The translations under genes were made by a program, and so were the position numbers. From NCBI RefSeq assembly GCF_014639435.1, contig NZ_BMFZ01000003.1:248001-312000 (forward strand): 64,000 nucleotides of DNA, in the 5' to 3' direction. The notes under the pieces were generated by a model, which ran no database searches, was not told the origin of the DNA, and was given only the letters and a program-made list of their open reading frames with translations. Below are positions 38,878-48,695 of this stretch, piece by piece. The stretch is from Hafnia psychrotolerans (GTDB lineage: Bacteria > Pseudomonadota > Gammaproteobacteria > Enterobacterales > Enterobacteriaceae). Positions within the stretch are counted from its first letter, which is position 1; each line of letters opens with the position of its first letter.

Positions 38878-41262
38878 TTATGCGGTTTTTTTCGCACCTA
38901 ACGCTAGCCAGGTTTGCACGACGGTATCGGGATTGAGGGACAAACTGTCAATACCTTCCTCCATCAGCCATTGCGCAAAATCCTCATGGTCTGAAGGACC
39001 CTGACCGCAAATGCCCACATATTTCCCCTGCTTTTTGGCTGCTTTGATAGCCATTGAGAGTAGGATTTTTACCGACTCGTTACGTTCATCAAATAACTCA
39101 GAGACGACCCCGGAGTCGCGGTCCAGACCGAGCGTCAGCTGTGTCATATCATTGGAACCAATAGAGAAACCGTCAAAATGTTCGAGGAACTGCTCAGCCT
39201 GTAACGCATTAGACGGGATCTCGCACATCATAATCACTTTCAGTCCGTTATCCCCACGCTTCAAGCCCTGACGCGCAAGCTCGGCCACCACGGCTTCGGC
39301 TTGTGCCACAGTGCGCACAAAGGGGATCATCACTTCAACGTTTGTGAGATCCATATCATTACGCACCCGTTTCATCGCCTCGCACTCCAGTGCGAAGCAG
39401 TCGCGGAAGTTATCTGAAACGTAACGGCCCGCACCACGGAAACCTAGCATCGGGTTCTCCTCATGGGGTTCATACTTCTCACCACCGACCAGATTGGCGT
39501 ATTCATTGGATTTAAAATCAGACAAACGTACGATGACGCGTTTCGGCCAGAATGCCGCACCGAGCGTAGCGATACCCTCGGTCAAGCGTGCGACGTAATA
39601 TTCACGCGGGCTGTCGTACCCTTTAATCAGTTTGCTGATCTCCTCCTGTAATGCCGGTTCCTGCTGATCAAACTCCAGCAAAGCCTTAGGATGGACGCCT
39701 ATCATACGGTTGATAATGAACTCCAAACGCGCCAGCCCAACACCTTCGTTTGGCAAACAGGCGAAATCGAAGGCGCGGTCGGGATTACCAATATTCATCA
39801 TGATTTTCAACGGCAATTCTGGTAGCTCATTGACTTCAGAACTTTGTATAGTGAAATCGAGTTCATCTTGGTAAACATAGCCGGTATCGCCTTCCGAGCA
39901 AGACACAGTGACCTTCTGTTTTTCTTTTAATTTCTCGGTGGCATCACCACAGCCCACCACGGCAGGAATACCAAGTTCACGGGCGATAATTGCAGCGTGA
40001 CAGGTACGACCACCACGATTAGTGACTATCGCCGACGCCTTTTTCATGATCGGTTCCCAGTCCGGGTCGGTCATATCTGTCACTAAAACGTCACCCGCAT
40101 TAACGTGGTGCATTTCGCTGATGTCATGGATGATTTTTACCGGACCGGCACCAATACGGTGGCCGATAGCACGTCCCTCCACCAGCACTTTACTGCTGCC
40201 ATTCAACTGGTAGCGCTCCATAACCTGCCCATTTGAACGCACTGTCTCAGGACGGGCCTGAACAATATATAATTTCCCATTGTGACCATCTTTAGCCCAT
40301 TCAATATCCATCGGGCGGCCATAATGTTTCTCAATCAACAGCGCCTGACGTGCGAGTGCCTGAATTTCGTCGTCTGTCAGAGAAAAACGTTCGCAGAGTT
40401 CAGCGGGTACATCTTCAATTTGCACCTGTTTGCCGTGCTCCTGACTGTCCGCATAAATCATACGGATTTTCTTGGAGCCCATGTTACGCCGCACAATGGC
40501 CGGTTTGTTTTTAGCCAGTGTCGGTTTATGTACATAGAACTCATCAGGATTGACTGCGCCCTGCACGACCATTTCACCAAGACCATAAGCGGAAGTGATG
40601 AAAACCACCTGATCAAAACCGGATTCAGTATCAATCGTGAACATCACTCCAGCGGCGCCTAAATCAGAGCGCACCATGCGCTGAACGCCTGCGGACAAGG
40701 CTACGCCACGGTGGTCATAGCCCTGATGTACGCGATAAGAGATCGCCCGGTCATTAAACAACGAGGCATACACATGCTTCACGGCAGTCAGTACGGCATC
40801 AAAACCCTGCACATTAAGGAAGGTTTCCTGCTGGCCAGCAAATGAAGCATCCGGCATATCTTCTGCTGTCGCGGAAGAACGCACAGCAAAAGAGGCACCT
40901 TTTTCGCCTTCGGAGAGCTGTAGGTAAGCCTCGCGGATCGACTTTTCCAGTTCCGGCTGGAAAGGGGTTTCTACAATCCACTGCCGTATTTGCGACCCGG
41001 CTTTAGTCAGTTGAGCGATATCATCAACATCGACACTGTCCAGCAAGTCATGAATTCGGTGATTAACGCCGCTTTGGTCGAGAAAATCGTTAAATGCTTG
41101 GGAGGTAGTGGCAAAGCCATTCGGCACCGAAACACCCAAGTCGGAAAGATTGGTGATCATCTCTCCCAGGGACGCATTCTTACCCCCGACCTTGTCAACG
41201 TCGTTCATACCTAACTGGTTATACCAGATAACATTACGCAAATCGGCTTCGAAATTGACCAT
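38878..41262 (-). CDS. ppsA: Phosphoenolpyruvate synthase
   Basis: 794 residues (E. coli 792). It converts pyruvate, ATP and water to phosphoenolpyruvate, AMP and phosphate for gluconeogenesis. N-terminal ATP-binding domain ([29 protein letters not shown]), phosphohistidine domain with GGRTCHAAI and catalytic His at about 422, and the C-terminal PEP-binding barrel ([19 protein letters not shown]). AGGA is 8-9 bases before the ATG. A Cra-like site lies upstream. Divergent from ppsR, which regulates PpsA by phosphorylation near this His. Confidence 0.97.
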   Translation of the reverse strand: MVNFEADLRNVIWYNQLGMNDVDKVGGKNASLGEMITNLSDLGVSVPNGFATTSQAFNDFLDQSGVNHRIHDLLDSVDVDDIAQLTKAGSQIRQWIVETPFQPELEKSIREAYLQLSEGEKGASFAVRSSATAEDMPDASFAGQQETFLNVQGFDAVLTAVKHVYASLFNDRAISYRVHQGYDHRGVALSAGVQRMVRSDLGAAGVMFTIDTESGFDQVVFITSAYGLGEMVVQGAVNPDEFYVHKPTLAKNKPAIVRRNMGSKKIRMIYADSQEHGKQVQIEDVPAELCERFSLTDDEIQALARQALLIEKHYGRPMDIEWAKDGHNGKLYIVQARPETVRSNGQVMERYQLNGSSKVLVEGRAIGHRIGAGPVKIIHDISEMHHVNAGDVLVTDMTDPDWEPIMKKASAIVTNRGGRTCHAAIIARELGIPAVVGCGDATEKLKEKQKVTVSCSEGDTGYVYQDELDFTIQSSEVNELPELPLKIMMNIGNPDRAFDFACLPNEGVGLARLEFIINRMIGVHPKALLEFDQQEPALQEEISKLIKGYDSPREYYVARLTEGIATLGAAFWPKRVIVRLSDFKSNEYANLVGGEKYEPHEENPMLGFRGAGRYVSDNFRDCFALECEAMKRVRNDMDLTNVEVMIPFVRTVAQAEAVVAELARQGLKRGDNGLKVIMMCEIPSNALQAEQFLEHFDGFSIGSNDMTQLTLGLDRDSGVVSELFDERNESVKILLSMAIKAAKKQGKYVGICGQGPSDHEDFAQWLMEEGIDSLSLNPDTVVQTWLALGAKKTA

Positions 41263-41770
41263 GAAACAATCCTTTATTAATTTCTGTAGGCTACTTCATT
41301 AATCAAGTAGGCTAATAGTTGAGTTAAGTAATTGGGATTTTCAGAGTGCTCAGTTATTTTAGATTAGCATAGTGATCCATAATCTTTAGACAGGTGAATC
41401 GATCCAGCTAAATAAAGTATTTTTGTTTAAGAAAATTCTAACCCCGTCATTTCACCGCACAAGCAAAAAAACAAGCAATTCGTTATGTATCAATGATAAA
41501 AGGCCAATTTATAAGAATGCGCCTATAAATCATCAACCCGCTGAAGCCGTGCTGAAGCACCTCAAAAGAATGTAATTTCATTCTGAAAAAATAAAATGGC
41601 ATTTCATTTTCATGAATGATTTTGCGCAACACTTCGCAGAGTTTGCGCAAAAAAAAATTTCAGCTTTTTATTTATCATTAATACAGTTATTAATGTTTAA
41701 CTCAGAGAAGTGTTAAATCTAAAAGCTGACTTTGCTAGCCAGCTAAATAGAACTTTTGCAGGAGTCAGGT
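41263..41770. other. ppsA/ppsR divergent control region (508 bp)
   Basis: An AT-rich region with no gene. It holds the Cra-like site (41393-41408), two TTGCGCAA dyads 21 bases apart (41622-41650) and a repeated ATTTCATT (41574-41581, 41601-41608). Confidence 0.5.
41393..41408. promoter_or_regulatory. Cra (FruR) site upstream of ppsA
   Basis: GGTGAATCGATCCAGC matches the Cra palindrome GCTGAATCGNTTCAGC at all but two positions. It lies 131 bases upstream of the ppsA ATG. Cra activates ppsA in E. coli. Confidence 0.75.
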
Positions 41771-42592
41771 GTGGACAGAACGGTGTTTTATATTTCGGAC
41801 GGTACTGCAATCACTGCGGAGGTGTTGGGGCATGCTGTGCTGTCACAATTCCCGGTTAATGCGACGACCTTTTCGCTTCCCTTCGTAGAGAATCAAGGGC
41901 GCGCAAAAGCGGTTTGCCAGCAAATCAATGAAATCTATGAGAAGACCGGCGCCAGACCGCTCGTTTTTTATTCGATAATCTCACGTGAAGTGCGTGACAT
42001 TATTGTCAGCAGCCAGGGTTTCTGTCAGGACATTGTGCAGGCTCTGGTTGCACCGCTACAAAATGAGCTGGGCGTTGACCCTACGCCGATTGTCAACCGA
42101 ACACACGGCCTGACAGCGAGTAATATCAGTAAATATGACGCACGCATCGCCGCTATTGATTACACGCTGGCGCATGATGACGGCATCTCCCTGCGCAATC
42201 TTGATCAGGCACAGGTGATTTTACTGGGCGTGTCGCGCTGCGGCAAAACACCGACCAGCCTCTATTTGGCACTACAATTTGGTCTGTGCGCTGCAAACTA
42301 TCCGTTTACAGCAGATGATATGGATAACATACAGCTCCCTCCAGCCCTTAAGCCGCATATGCATAAATTGTTCGGCTTAACGATCGACCCAGAAAGGTTA
42401 TCCGCTATTCGTCAGGAACGTGTAGAGAACAGTCGTTACGCATCGATGCGCCAATGCCGCATGGAGGTGTCGGAAGTTGAGGCGCTTTTTCGCAAAAATC
42501 AGATCCGCTATATCAACAGCACCAACTATTCTGTGGAAGAGATCGCAGCCAAGATAATGGACAGCTTTGGTATGAGTCGTCGAATGTTTTAA
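41771..42592 (+). CDS. ppsR: PEP synthase regulatory kinase/phosphorylase PpsR
   Basis: A bifunctional ADP-dependent kinase and Pi-dependent pyrophosphorylase (DUF299) that inactivates and reactivates PpsA by threonine phosphorylation. P-loop GVSRCGKT at 153-160; [10 protein letters not shown] near the start; [18 protein letters not shown] and the C-terminal [13 protein letters not shown] and [12 protein letters not shown] blocks. I chose GTG 41771 because AGGAG lies 6 bases before it (273 residues; E. coli 277). A TTG at 41756 would add five codons. Confidence 0.94.
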   Translation: MDRTVFYISDGTAITAEVLGHAVLSQFPVNATTFSLPFVENQGRAKAVCQQINEIYEKTGARPLVFYSIISREVRDIIVSSQGFCQDIVQALVAPLQNELGVDPTPIVNRTHGLTASNISKYDARIAAIDYTLAHDDGISLRNLDQAQVILLGVSRCGKTPTSLYLALQFGLCAANYPFTADDMDNIQLPPALKPHMHKLFGLTIDPERLSAIRQERVENSRYASMRQCRMEVSEVEALFRKNQIRYINSTNYSVEEIAAKIMDSFGMSRRMF

Positions 42593-42658
42593 CGGGTTTT
42601 ACTGACAAAGGTGGCATAACCCGTCGTCTTAGGTTGAAAACATCTAATTTTGCGTTAT

Positions 42659-42674
42659 TGTGATCGCCATCACT
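42659..42674. promoter_or_regulatory. CRP-like site upstream of aroH
   Basis: TGTGA-TCGCCA-TCACT matches the CRP half-sites TGTGA-N6-TCACA in 9 of 10 positions and contains the perfect dyad GTGATCGCCATCAC. It lies 45 bases before the aroH ATG. No TrpR-like CTAG-rich operator is seen here. Confidence 0.5.
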
Positions 42675-42719
42675 TCCCGGTATTCCTGCCGTAGCGAAGA
42701 AACAAATTTAGAGAATCAC

Positions 42720-43766
42720 ATGTCACAAACAGATGAACTGCGTACGACGCGCATCGATAGCCTGATCACGCCTCAGGCACTGGCAGAGAAACTGCCGGTT
42801 TCCGCATCGGTTGCACAAAACGTGACAGCGTCACGTAAGCGTATTGAAAAAATAATCAATGGTGAAGATCCACGCCTTCTGGTCGTGATTGGCCCGTGCT
42901 CTATTCATGATATCGAAGCCGCCATAGATTACGCCGCGAAACTGAACGTTCTGCGTGAACGTTATCAGGATCGCCTTGAAATCGTGATGCGTACCTATTT
43001 TGAAAAACCGCGCACCGTGGTGGGTTGGAAAGGGTTAATCTCCGATCCTGAGCTTGATGGCTCGTTCCGCGTTAACCATGGCATCGAACTGGCTCGAAAA
43101 ATTCTCTTGGCCATTAACGAATTGGGTATGCCGACCGCGACAGAATTCCTGGATATGGTGATCGGCCAGTATATCGCGGACCTGATTAGCTGGGGTGCTA
43201 TTGGTGCGCGCACCACCGAAAGTCAGATCCATCGTGAAATGGCCTCGGCCCTTTCGTGTCCGGTGGGTTTCAAAAATGGCACCGACGGCAATACCCGCAT
43301 CGCCATTGACGCGATTCGCGCGGCACGTGCCAGCCATATGTTTCTTTCACCGGACAAAACCGGTCAGATGACGATTTACCGCACTGCAGGTAATCCTTAT
43401 GGTCACGTGATCATGCGGGGTGGCAAGAAGCCTAATTACTCTGCTGATGATTTGCAGGAAGCCTGCTGTAACCTGTCTGAATTCGATCTACCGCAACGTC
43501 TGGTGGTTGATTTCAGTCACGGTAACTGTCAGAAGCAGCATCGCTTGCAGTTACAGGTGGCAGAAGATATTTGCCAGCAAATTCGCAGTGGTTCAACGGC
43601 TATCGCCGGAATTATGGCAGAGAGTTTCCTGGAAGAAGGCACCCAGCCGATTGTTGCCGGTAAGCCGCTGACTTATGGCAAATCGATTACTGACCCATGC
43701 CTGAACTGGGAAGATACAGAGACCTTGCTGGCCATGCTGGCTGAGGCGACTAACAGCCGTTTCTGA
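42720..43766 (+). CDS. aroH: 3-deoxy-7-phosphoheptulonate (DAHP) synthase, AroH type
   Basis: A 348-residue class I DAHP synthase, the same length as E. coli AroH, the Trp-sensitive isozyme, and at the same place beside ppsR. It condenses PEP with erythrose-4-phosphate, first step of the shikimate pathway. Seen: VVIGPCSIHD, RTYFEKPRTVVGWKGL, GARTTESQIHR, VGFKNGTDGN, and the metal-binding VDFSHGNCQK and ITDPCLNW. The start MSQTDELR at 42720 fits E. coli MNRTDELR; an upstream ATG at 42660 falls in the CRP-like site. Confidence 0.93.
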   Translation: MSQTDELRTTRIDSLITPQALAEKLPVSASVAQNVTASRKRIEKIINGEDPRLLVVIGPCSIHDIEAAIDYAAKLNVLRERYQDRLEIVMRTYFEKPRTVVGWKGLISDPELDGSFRVNHGIELARKILLAINELGMPTATEFLDMVIGQYIADLISWGAIGARTTESQIHREMASALSCPVGFKNGTDGNTRIAIDAIRAARASHMFLSPDKTGQMTIYRTAGNPYGHVIMRGGKKPNYSADDLQEACCNLSEFDLPQRLVVDFSHGNCQKQHRLQLQVAEDICQQIRSGSTAIAGIMAESFLEEGTQPIVAGKPLTYGKSITDPCLNWEDTETLLAMLAEATNSRF

Positions 43767-43796
43767 TCCCATTCCAACGCGTATTTTATGCTGACT

Positions 43797-43826
43797 CAGG
43801 GGACGGCCGCAGGTTGTCCCCTTTTT
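43797..43826 (+). terminator. aroH terminator
   Basis: GGGGAC/GTCCCC stem with an 11-base loop and TTTTT, 33 bases past the stop. Confidence 0.82.
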
Positions 43827-43977
43827 AATGCCATATTTCTCTAACACTTTCCTGTCACGTCTTTGCAACCTCTGATTTTCCTCATGGTTTTTCCCTTTCC
43901 GCGCAAAATTTGTGGTTAAGCGTCAGATAACTGGTGATTTAATATCAGATTTCTCTTGATGTGCAGTGATAATGATT

Positions 43978-43992
43978 TGATAACAATTCTCA
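43978..43992. promoter_or_regulatory. Fur box upstream of hemP
   Basis: TGATAACAATTCTCA matches the Fur 7-1-7 consensus in 12 of 14 positions, with a further GATAATGATT just upstream. It ends 33 bases before the hemP ATG. Hemin-uptake operons are typically Fur-repressed. Confidence 0.65.
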
Positions 43993-44025
43993 CATTGATA
44001 TTAATTACCATTGGCATTTGTAACC

Positions 44026-44226
44026 ATGAATGATCAACCTGAACGCCTTACGCCAACAGCCGCTGGCGATTTATCGCTGAAAAGTCAGGATCAAGTTGCT
44101 GACCACGGACTCTCTATTTCGAGTGCAGACTTGCTGGGCAATGCTGGCGTTGCCACCATTCTTCATCATGGGCAACGCTATCAGTTGCGTCAGACAAAAG
44201 CCGGAAAACTGATACTGACCAAATAA
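44026..44226 (+). CDS. hemP: HemP/YdiE family hemin-uptake-associated protein
   Basis: 66 residues. The C-terminal half carries the HemP signature: SADLLG, IxHxGxxYQLR and TKAGKLILTK. E. coli YdiE (63 residues) ends TQAGKLLLTK at the same locus. HemP is the small first gene of hemin-uptake operons in Yersinia and others and helps express the outer-membrane hemin receptor. Here the rest of the operon is a deletion scar, so the gene is probably left without its partners. Start MNDQPERL at 44026; an upstream in-frame start is rejected. Confidence 0.88.
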   Translation: MNDQPERLTPTAAGDLSLKSQDQVADHGLSISSADLLGNAGVATILHHGQRYQLRQTKAGKLILTK

Positions 44227-44326
44227 CCCGGTACACCCTCTCGACTTTACCGCCAGCCACCCAGGTCCAAGGATCAAGGCAGCCAGCAAATCTATTGATA
44301 TGTGAAAACATACGGAGAATTGCCTC

Positions 44327-44718
44327 ATGCTTAAGTCCCTTAACACCCGGCTGCGTTTTTCATCCCTGAGTTGGCCCGCGTATTGAGCCAATTGTGGCAA
44401 CCACGGCCGTCACCACGCTGGCTATTTCTCGATGAGCCGACATCTGCGCTGGACCTTTATCATCAACAACATACGTTACGACTGCTACACCAGCTTACGC
44501 GCGAAACCCCGCTATCAGTTTGTTGTGTCATGCACGACTTGAATCTGGCCGCCCTGTATGCCAACCGGATTATATTGCTGCATGAAGGAAGAGTGGTGGC
44601 ATCAGGTACGCCAGCCGAAGTCCTGACCGCAGAGATCCTCGCCCGCGGGTATCAGGCCGATCTCGGCGTAACCTGGCACCCTGAAATGGCTGTGCCGCAG
44701 GTATTCCTGCGGCAGTAA
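44327..44718 (+). pseudogene. Deletion remnant of hemin uptake operon: hmuR 5' end joined to hmuV 3' part
   Basis: From ATG 44327 (with ACGGAG upstream) the frame reads [14 protein letters not shown], like the start of a TonB-dependent hemin receptor signal peptide, and stops at 44384-44386. From about 44368 another frame, open to 44718, matches only the C-terminal 115 or so residues of the hemin ABC ATPase Hmu[12 protein letters not shown], Walker [21 protein letters not shown]-loop [15 protein letters not shown] and the end VPQVFLRQ. Walker A and most of the signature are gone. The intervening hmuR, hmuS, hmuT and hmuU sequence is missing, so one deletion of several kilobases is the simplest explanation. 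Confidence 0.85.
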
Positions 44719-44727
44719 TGCGGGGAA

Positions 44728-46182
44728 TTAACTGGAGCAGGAAATTTCCAAATGTTTCCCCCAATCCGGGGGTAAAGCTGCCATCGCATTGTATTGCGGT
44801 GCATCACTGTAGGGATCACGCAATGCCTGATGTAGCTGGGTCAGTAGGCTTATGTCATCCTGCTCTGCCCTTTCAATTGCCTGTTGAGCCAGGTAGTTGC
44901 GAAGAATAATGCGCGGGTTAGAGCGTTTCATCGCCTGCTGACGCGTGGCATCATCCTGCTCTTCACGCTGCAATCGCTGGCAATACTGTTTGTACCAGCC
45001 GTCAAAAGCTTCTCGGTCAATGAATTCATCACGCAGCGATGACTTAAACTGCCGTTGTTCAACCTCACATAACAGACGGAAGGTTCGGGTGTGATCGCGC
45101 CCCTCTTTCGCCATCAGGCTCAGTAAACCTGTGAGCAAATCATTGTCTTGCTTATCTTCCGTCAGGAAACCGAGCTTGCCGCGCATTAGTTTTCCGTAGG
45201 CCGCCATCAACGCCGGTTCATAAGCGTCAACTGCGCCTTGCACCTGTTCTGCGCTCATTAGACCTGAGAGCGTCTGCGCCAAACGGTGCAGGTTCCAGTA
45301 AGCGACGGCCGGTTGATTATCAAAACGATAACGTCCCTGGTAGTCGGAATGATTACAGATATAACCGGGCTGATAATCGTCGAGGAAACCGTAAGGTCCA
45401 AAGTCGATGGTCAGGCCGAGGATCGACATGTTATCGGTATTCATCACACCATGGGCAAAACCGACGCTTTGCCACTGGGCAATCAGCCTGGCCGTGCGTT
45501 GCACAACCTCCTGCAACCACAGCGCGTAACGCCGTGATGGGTCGCTTTCACTTTCCAGTAAATGTGGCCAGTGATGAGCAATGACGTAATCTGCCAGCTG
45601 TTTGACCTGCTCAGGCTGTTTACGGTAATAAAAATGCTCAAAGTGGCCAAAGCGGATATGACTTTCAGCCACGCGCATCAGCATAGCGCCGCGCTCAGGC
45701 TTTTCACGAAATACCGGTTCGTCACTGGTGACAATGGTCAACGCACGGGTGGTCGGAATCGATAAATGGTGCAGTGCTTCTGATGCAAGAAACTCACGGA
45801 CCACTGAACGCAGCACGGCGCGACCATCGCCCATGCGCGAATAGGGCGTCAATCCGGCGCCTTTTAGATGCCAGTCATAATGACGTCCATCAGGTAACAC
45901 CTGCTCACCCAGCAAAATTCCGCGTCCATCACCAAGTTGCCCAGCCCAGGCACCAAACTGATGCCCGCTATAAACTTGTGCCAGGGGTTTCATACCTGGG
46001 AAAAATGCTTCACCGCACCAAAATTCGCGGTGAGTGCCATCAAATAAGTTCGCGTCCAACCCCAGTTCCTGCGCCAGGGGTTCGCTGTGATAGAGCAACT
46101 TTGCCCCTTTGAGCGGCGTGGGTTTGAGTTCGGTATAAAAACCACCAAGCTGGTCAGCATAGTTATGTTCAAATTTTGGCAT
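44728..46182 (-). CDS. selO: Protein adenylyltransferase SelO (YdiU)
   Basis: 484 residues (E. coli SelO 478). A pseudokinase-fold enzyme that binds ATP inverted and transfers AMP to Ser, Thr or Tyr of proteins tied to redox homeostasis. Conserved: [63 protein letters not shown] and the C-terminal EISCSS, whose Cys replaces the selenocysteine of eukaryotic SelO. The start MPKFEHNY at 46182 has a GGGGGG-type ribosome-binding site; a longer frame to 46230 is rejected. Tail to tail with the hmuV remnant, 9 bases apart. Confidence 0.94.
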   Translation of the reverse strand: MPKFEHNYADQLGGFYTELKPTPLKGAKLLYHSEPLAQELGLDANLFDGTHREFWCGEAFFPGMKPLAQVYSGHQFGAWAGQLGDGRGILLGEQVLPDGRHYDWHLKGAGLTPYSRMGDGRAVLRSVVREFLASEALHHLSIPTTRALTIVTSDEPVFREKPERGAMLMRVAESHIRFGHFEHFYYRKQPEQVKQLADYVIAHHWPHLLESESDPSRRYALWLQEVVQRTARLIAQWQSVGFAHGVMNTDNMSILGLTIDFGPYGFLDDYQPGYICNHSDYQGRYRFDNQPAVAYWNLHRLAQTLSGLMSAEQVQGAVDAYEPALMAAYGKLMRGKLGFLTEDKQDNDLLTGLLSLMAKEGRDHTRTFRLLCEVEQRQFKSSLRDEFIDREAFDGWYKQYCQRLQREEQDDATRQQAMKRSNPRIILRNYLAQQAIERAEQDDISLLTQLHQALRDPYSDAPQYNAMAALPPDWGKHLEISCSS

Positions 46183-46312
46183 AAGACCCCCCTTTCTTTC
46201 AGTGTAGAGCGCTGGGGCATTGATTAACACAGAGGGAAAGCAGGGAGATTATAAATGAACGGCGGATTAACCCGGAGCAAAGCATTTCGCTGGAAAATAA
46301 AGAGACGCTCAG

Positions 46313-47041
46313 TCAATAAAATTGGGGAGGCTTGTGTAACAAAGAATTCAGCGCGGAATCCTCTACACCAGGCCATAACCGCCCTTTCATACCCTGTACC
46401 TCGCTCTTATTTAGTGCTTCGAAGTACTCCATACTGTCCAAACCGTCTATCACAATGTTGCGACAGAATCGATTAACGTTTTTTATTAGTAAAGGTAGAA
46501 CGATGGTGTAATTTTCACCCCGAAAAAGCTCCCAGAAAAAAGAACGATCAAGCTTAACCCAGCTGAAAACATGGTCGAATACCGGTGCCATATTGGCATT
46601 ACCTGAACCAAAATCGTCAAGCCATAACGTGAAATGACTTTTTAATATCATTAAATGTGAATTGCGTTGGCCTTCTGAAATCAGGGGAAATGTCTCACCA
46701 ATACAGAGATGAATAAAGGAATAAGCCTTAAGGCGCTCACGTATCTGAACATTCTCTATAATAATTTTTGCCAGCTTTTGTTCGATTGGAATATTGAGTA
46801 CTACCTGATTTTCCTCAAACCAGCATGCGTGCTCTTTGACCCAGAACAATTGCTCAGTTAAAAAGTGAGTCAGTTGCTGAGTATTTAATGAATTCAAAGC
46901 CAGCTCTGTCGGCATCAGTAGCTTATTGTCGATACTTACAAATCGACAAACTAACTCAACCGCTAATAATTTCCCTTCCCCGGAATATATTGGCTGGCAT
47001 AGGTAGCGGCTGTTAAAGACCGCATCGAATTGTATTTTCAT
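46313..47041 (-). CDS. ydiV: Degenerate EAL-domain anti-FlhDC factor YdiV
   Basis: 242 residues (E. coli YdiV 237). The EAL fold is kept but the catalytic motifs are not: the EAL position reads VELVCRF, and several metal ligands are absent, so no c-di-GMP hydrolysis is expected. E. coli and Salmonella YdiV (RflP) binds FlhD and lowers flagellar gene expression. The C-terminal LWPGVEDSALNSLL matches E. coli LWPAVPINQITTLV. The start MKIQFDAV at 47041 has GGGA 5-6 bases upstream. The promoter lies about 190 bases away, giving a long leader. Confidence 0.85.
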   Translation of the reverse strand: MKIQFDAVFNSRYLCQPIYSGEGKLLAVELVCRFVSIDNKLLMPTELALNSLNTQQLTHFLTEQLFWVKEHACWFEENQVVLNIPIEQKLAKIIIENVQIRERLKAYSFIHLCIGETFPLISEGQRNSHLMILKSHFTLWLDDFGSGNANMAPVFDHVFSWVKLDRSFFWELFRGENYTIVLPLLIKNVNRFCRNIVIDGLDSMEYFEALNKSEVQGMKGRLWPGVEDSALNSLLHKPPQFY

Positions 47042-47098
47042 TTTTTCCCAGAACATCACCGACGCTATGCAATGATTAATAAAAATTTTGCATATCAA

Positions 47099-47185
47099 TC
47101 AAATCAAAAAGGTACCAGAGCTTCGGGGCCCTCCCGAAAGAATCCTTTGACTGATACCGAAAAGTGCCTGTCTGATGTTAATCAT
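47099..47185 (-). CDS. Possible 28-codon leader ORF upstream of ydiV
   Basis: ATG 47185 opens a 28-codon frame (MINIRQALFGISQRILSGG...) inside the ydiV leader, with AGGA 13 bases upstream, an uncomfortable distance. The frame contains a TTCGGG/CCCGAA hairpin followed downstream by CTTTTTGATTT. It may be a leader peptide with attenuator or just chance. Confidence 0.3.
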   Translation of the reverse strand: MINIRQALFGISQRILSGGPRSSGTFLI

Positions 47186-47229
47186 GTTGTCTGGGTTTCC
47201 TAAAAGGAAGCGAAATTAATATTTTTAGG

Positions 47230-47257
47230 ATTATACCCCCTTAGTACTCTCTCTTAA
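47230..47257 (-). promoter_or_regulatory. Candidate ydiV promoter
   Basis: On the minus strand a perfect TATAAT (47230-47235) lies 16 bases after TTAAGA (47252-47257). Transcription would begin near 47223, about 180 bases before the ydiV ATG. Confidence 0.5.
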
Positions 47258-47394
47258 CTGGAGCTTAGAAGGGAAAGGCGGTTATTGCTTATCTCATCGC
47301 GAGTGGCCGATTGCCGCCATTCTGTCAACTCGCGCGGGGTCGTTAATTTATCGACGCTGTGCATCAACGCCAATGACATAAATTGAGCCTGGCA

Positions 47395-48408
47395 TCACTG
47401 TACGCAACTGACCAGCCAGTGTTGCAGTTCGTTAAGCTCTGAACACTGTGCCGGATATTGGGTGATTATTTGCTGGCATTGTATAGCGATGTCTTCTGGA
47501 CGATAAAAAATGCCTGCCAATTTCAGCGATAAAGCATTTAATGGTGCGGGATTGAGACTGTCAGTAAAGATCTGTACACGGCTGATTTTTCCTTTAAAAA
47601 TATCAAAGTGAATATCTACGCCGCCCCAAACAAAGCGCTCATTGAGTAAATGGCTAAATGCGGGTGCTTTACCGAAATTCCACTCCCAACTGCTCTGTTT
47701 AGCAAATTGCTCGGCAAAACCGGGTAAATTGGGGAAGACATCCGGTGAAATAATTTCCGGTTTAACCTGTAAGCCATACCATTCAAAAAAGGATTTAATA
47801 ATTGCATCACAAATTAGCGAATGATTAATCTCAGGCATGAGTTCACTGAGATTGGCGACGCGCGAACGCACCGAGGTGATACCTTTGGCCTGTAACTTTT
47901 TCGGATCCGGATTAAGATAGTTTGCTAAGCGACTGAGGTCTGCATTGAGTAATAAAGTACCGTGATGAAAGCCACGATCCTGAGTCTCTTTATACGCCGA
48001 ACCGGAAATCTTGCGTTCACCATCAGCCGTATTAGCGACCAGATCGTTGCGCCCTGAAGCACTGGCACTGATACCGAGCGATTTCAGCGCATTGAGAATA
48101 ATGGCCGTTGATACGCTTTTATCGTATTCCGGCTTTCCGGCCATGAACGTAAAACATGTATTACCCAGATCATGGAACACTGCCCCGCCCCCACTACTTC
48201 GTCTGGCAAGCCGGATGCCGTCCTGTTCCATTCGACGAGTATTGCACTCTTTCCATGGGTTCTGTGCCTGCCCGATCACCACGGTTTCAGCATTACGCCA
48301 CAGGAACAACACCCGCTGAGTGGTCATTTGACGGAAGATACAATCTTCCACCGCGAGATTAAACCAAGGATCGTAAGAGTCGGAAAGCAGTAATCTGAGA
48401 GGTTTCAT
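47395..48408 (-). CDS. lplA: Lipoate-protein ligase A
   Basis: 337 residues (E. coli LplA 338). It attaches free lipoate, via lipoyl-AMP, to the E2 and GcvH proteins. Seen: [15 protein letters not shown] (lipoyl-AMP loop), KISGSAYK with the catalytic Lys at about 134, HHGTLL, and the C-terminal accessory domain of bacterial LplA. ATG 48408 has AGGA 9 bases upstream; a GTG one codon earlier also exists. In E. coli lplA is elsewhere, so this position is a lineage difference. Confidence 0.95.
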   Translation of the reverse strand: MKPLRLLLSDSYDPWFNLAVEDCIFRQMTTQRVLFLWRNAETVVIGQAQNPWKECNTRRMEQDGIRLARRSSGGGAVFHDLGNTCFTFMAGKPEYDKSVSTAIILNALKSLGISASASGRNDLVANTADGERKISGSAYKETQDRGFHHGTLLLNADLSRLANYLNPDPKKLQAKGITSVRSRVANLSELMPEINHSLICDAIIKSFFEWYGLQVKPEIISPDVFPNLPGFAEQFAKQSSWEWNFGKAPAFSHLLNERFVWGGVDIHFDIFKGKISRVQIFTDSLNPAPLNALSLKLAGIFYRPEDIAIQCQQIITQYPAQCSELNELQHWLVSCVQ

Positions 48409-48695
48409 CACGTTTCATCCTGAAGGAAATCTGACGGGATGATAGCAGTAATAAAGCCAGCTAAATATGCACAGGCGGCGTGGACATCGAAATCATTGAT
48501 TGCCCAAAAAGCATGCAAGTGACATCAAGGCAGCAACCGAATTAACCTCACAAGCTCACTCAAGTCAGTGGGCGAGGTGATAAACCTGCCAGGAGCAGAG
48601 TTGCACGCAGCTTGCAGCGCGAAGAGATAACCCTCCGGGAGCATCCGCATAAGTAAGGAAAATCAATACCGAGATGGCTTGAGGGATGACGGGGA

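Noticed and set aside
47041..47098. Longer ydiV start (19 extra codons)
   Set aside because: The extension MICKIFINH has no ribosome-binding site and is absent from E. coli YdiV, whereas MKI at 47041 matches.
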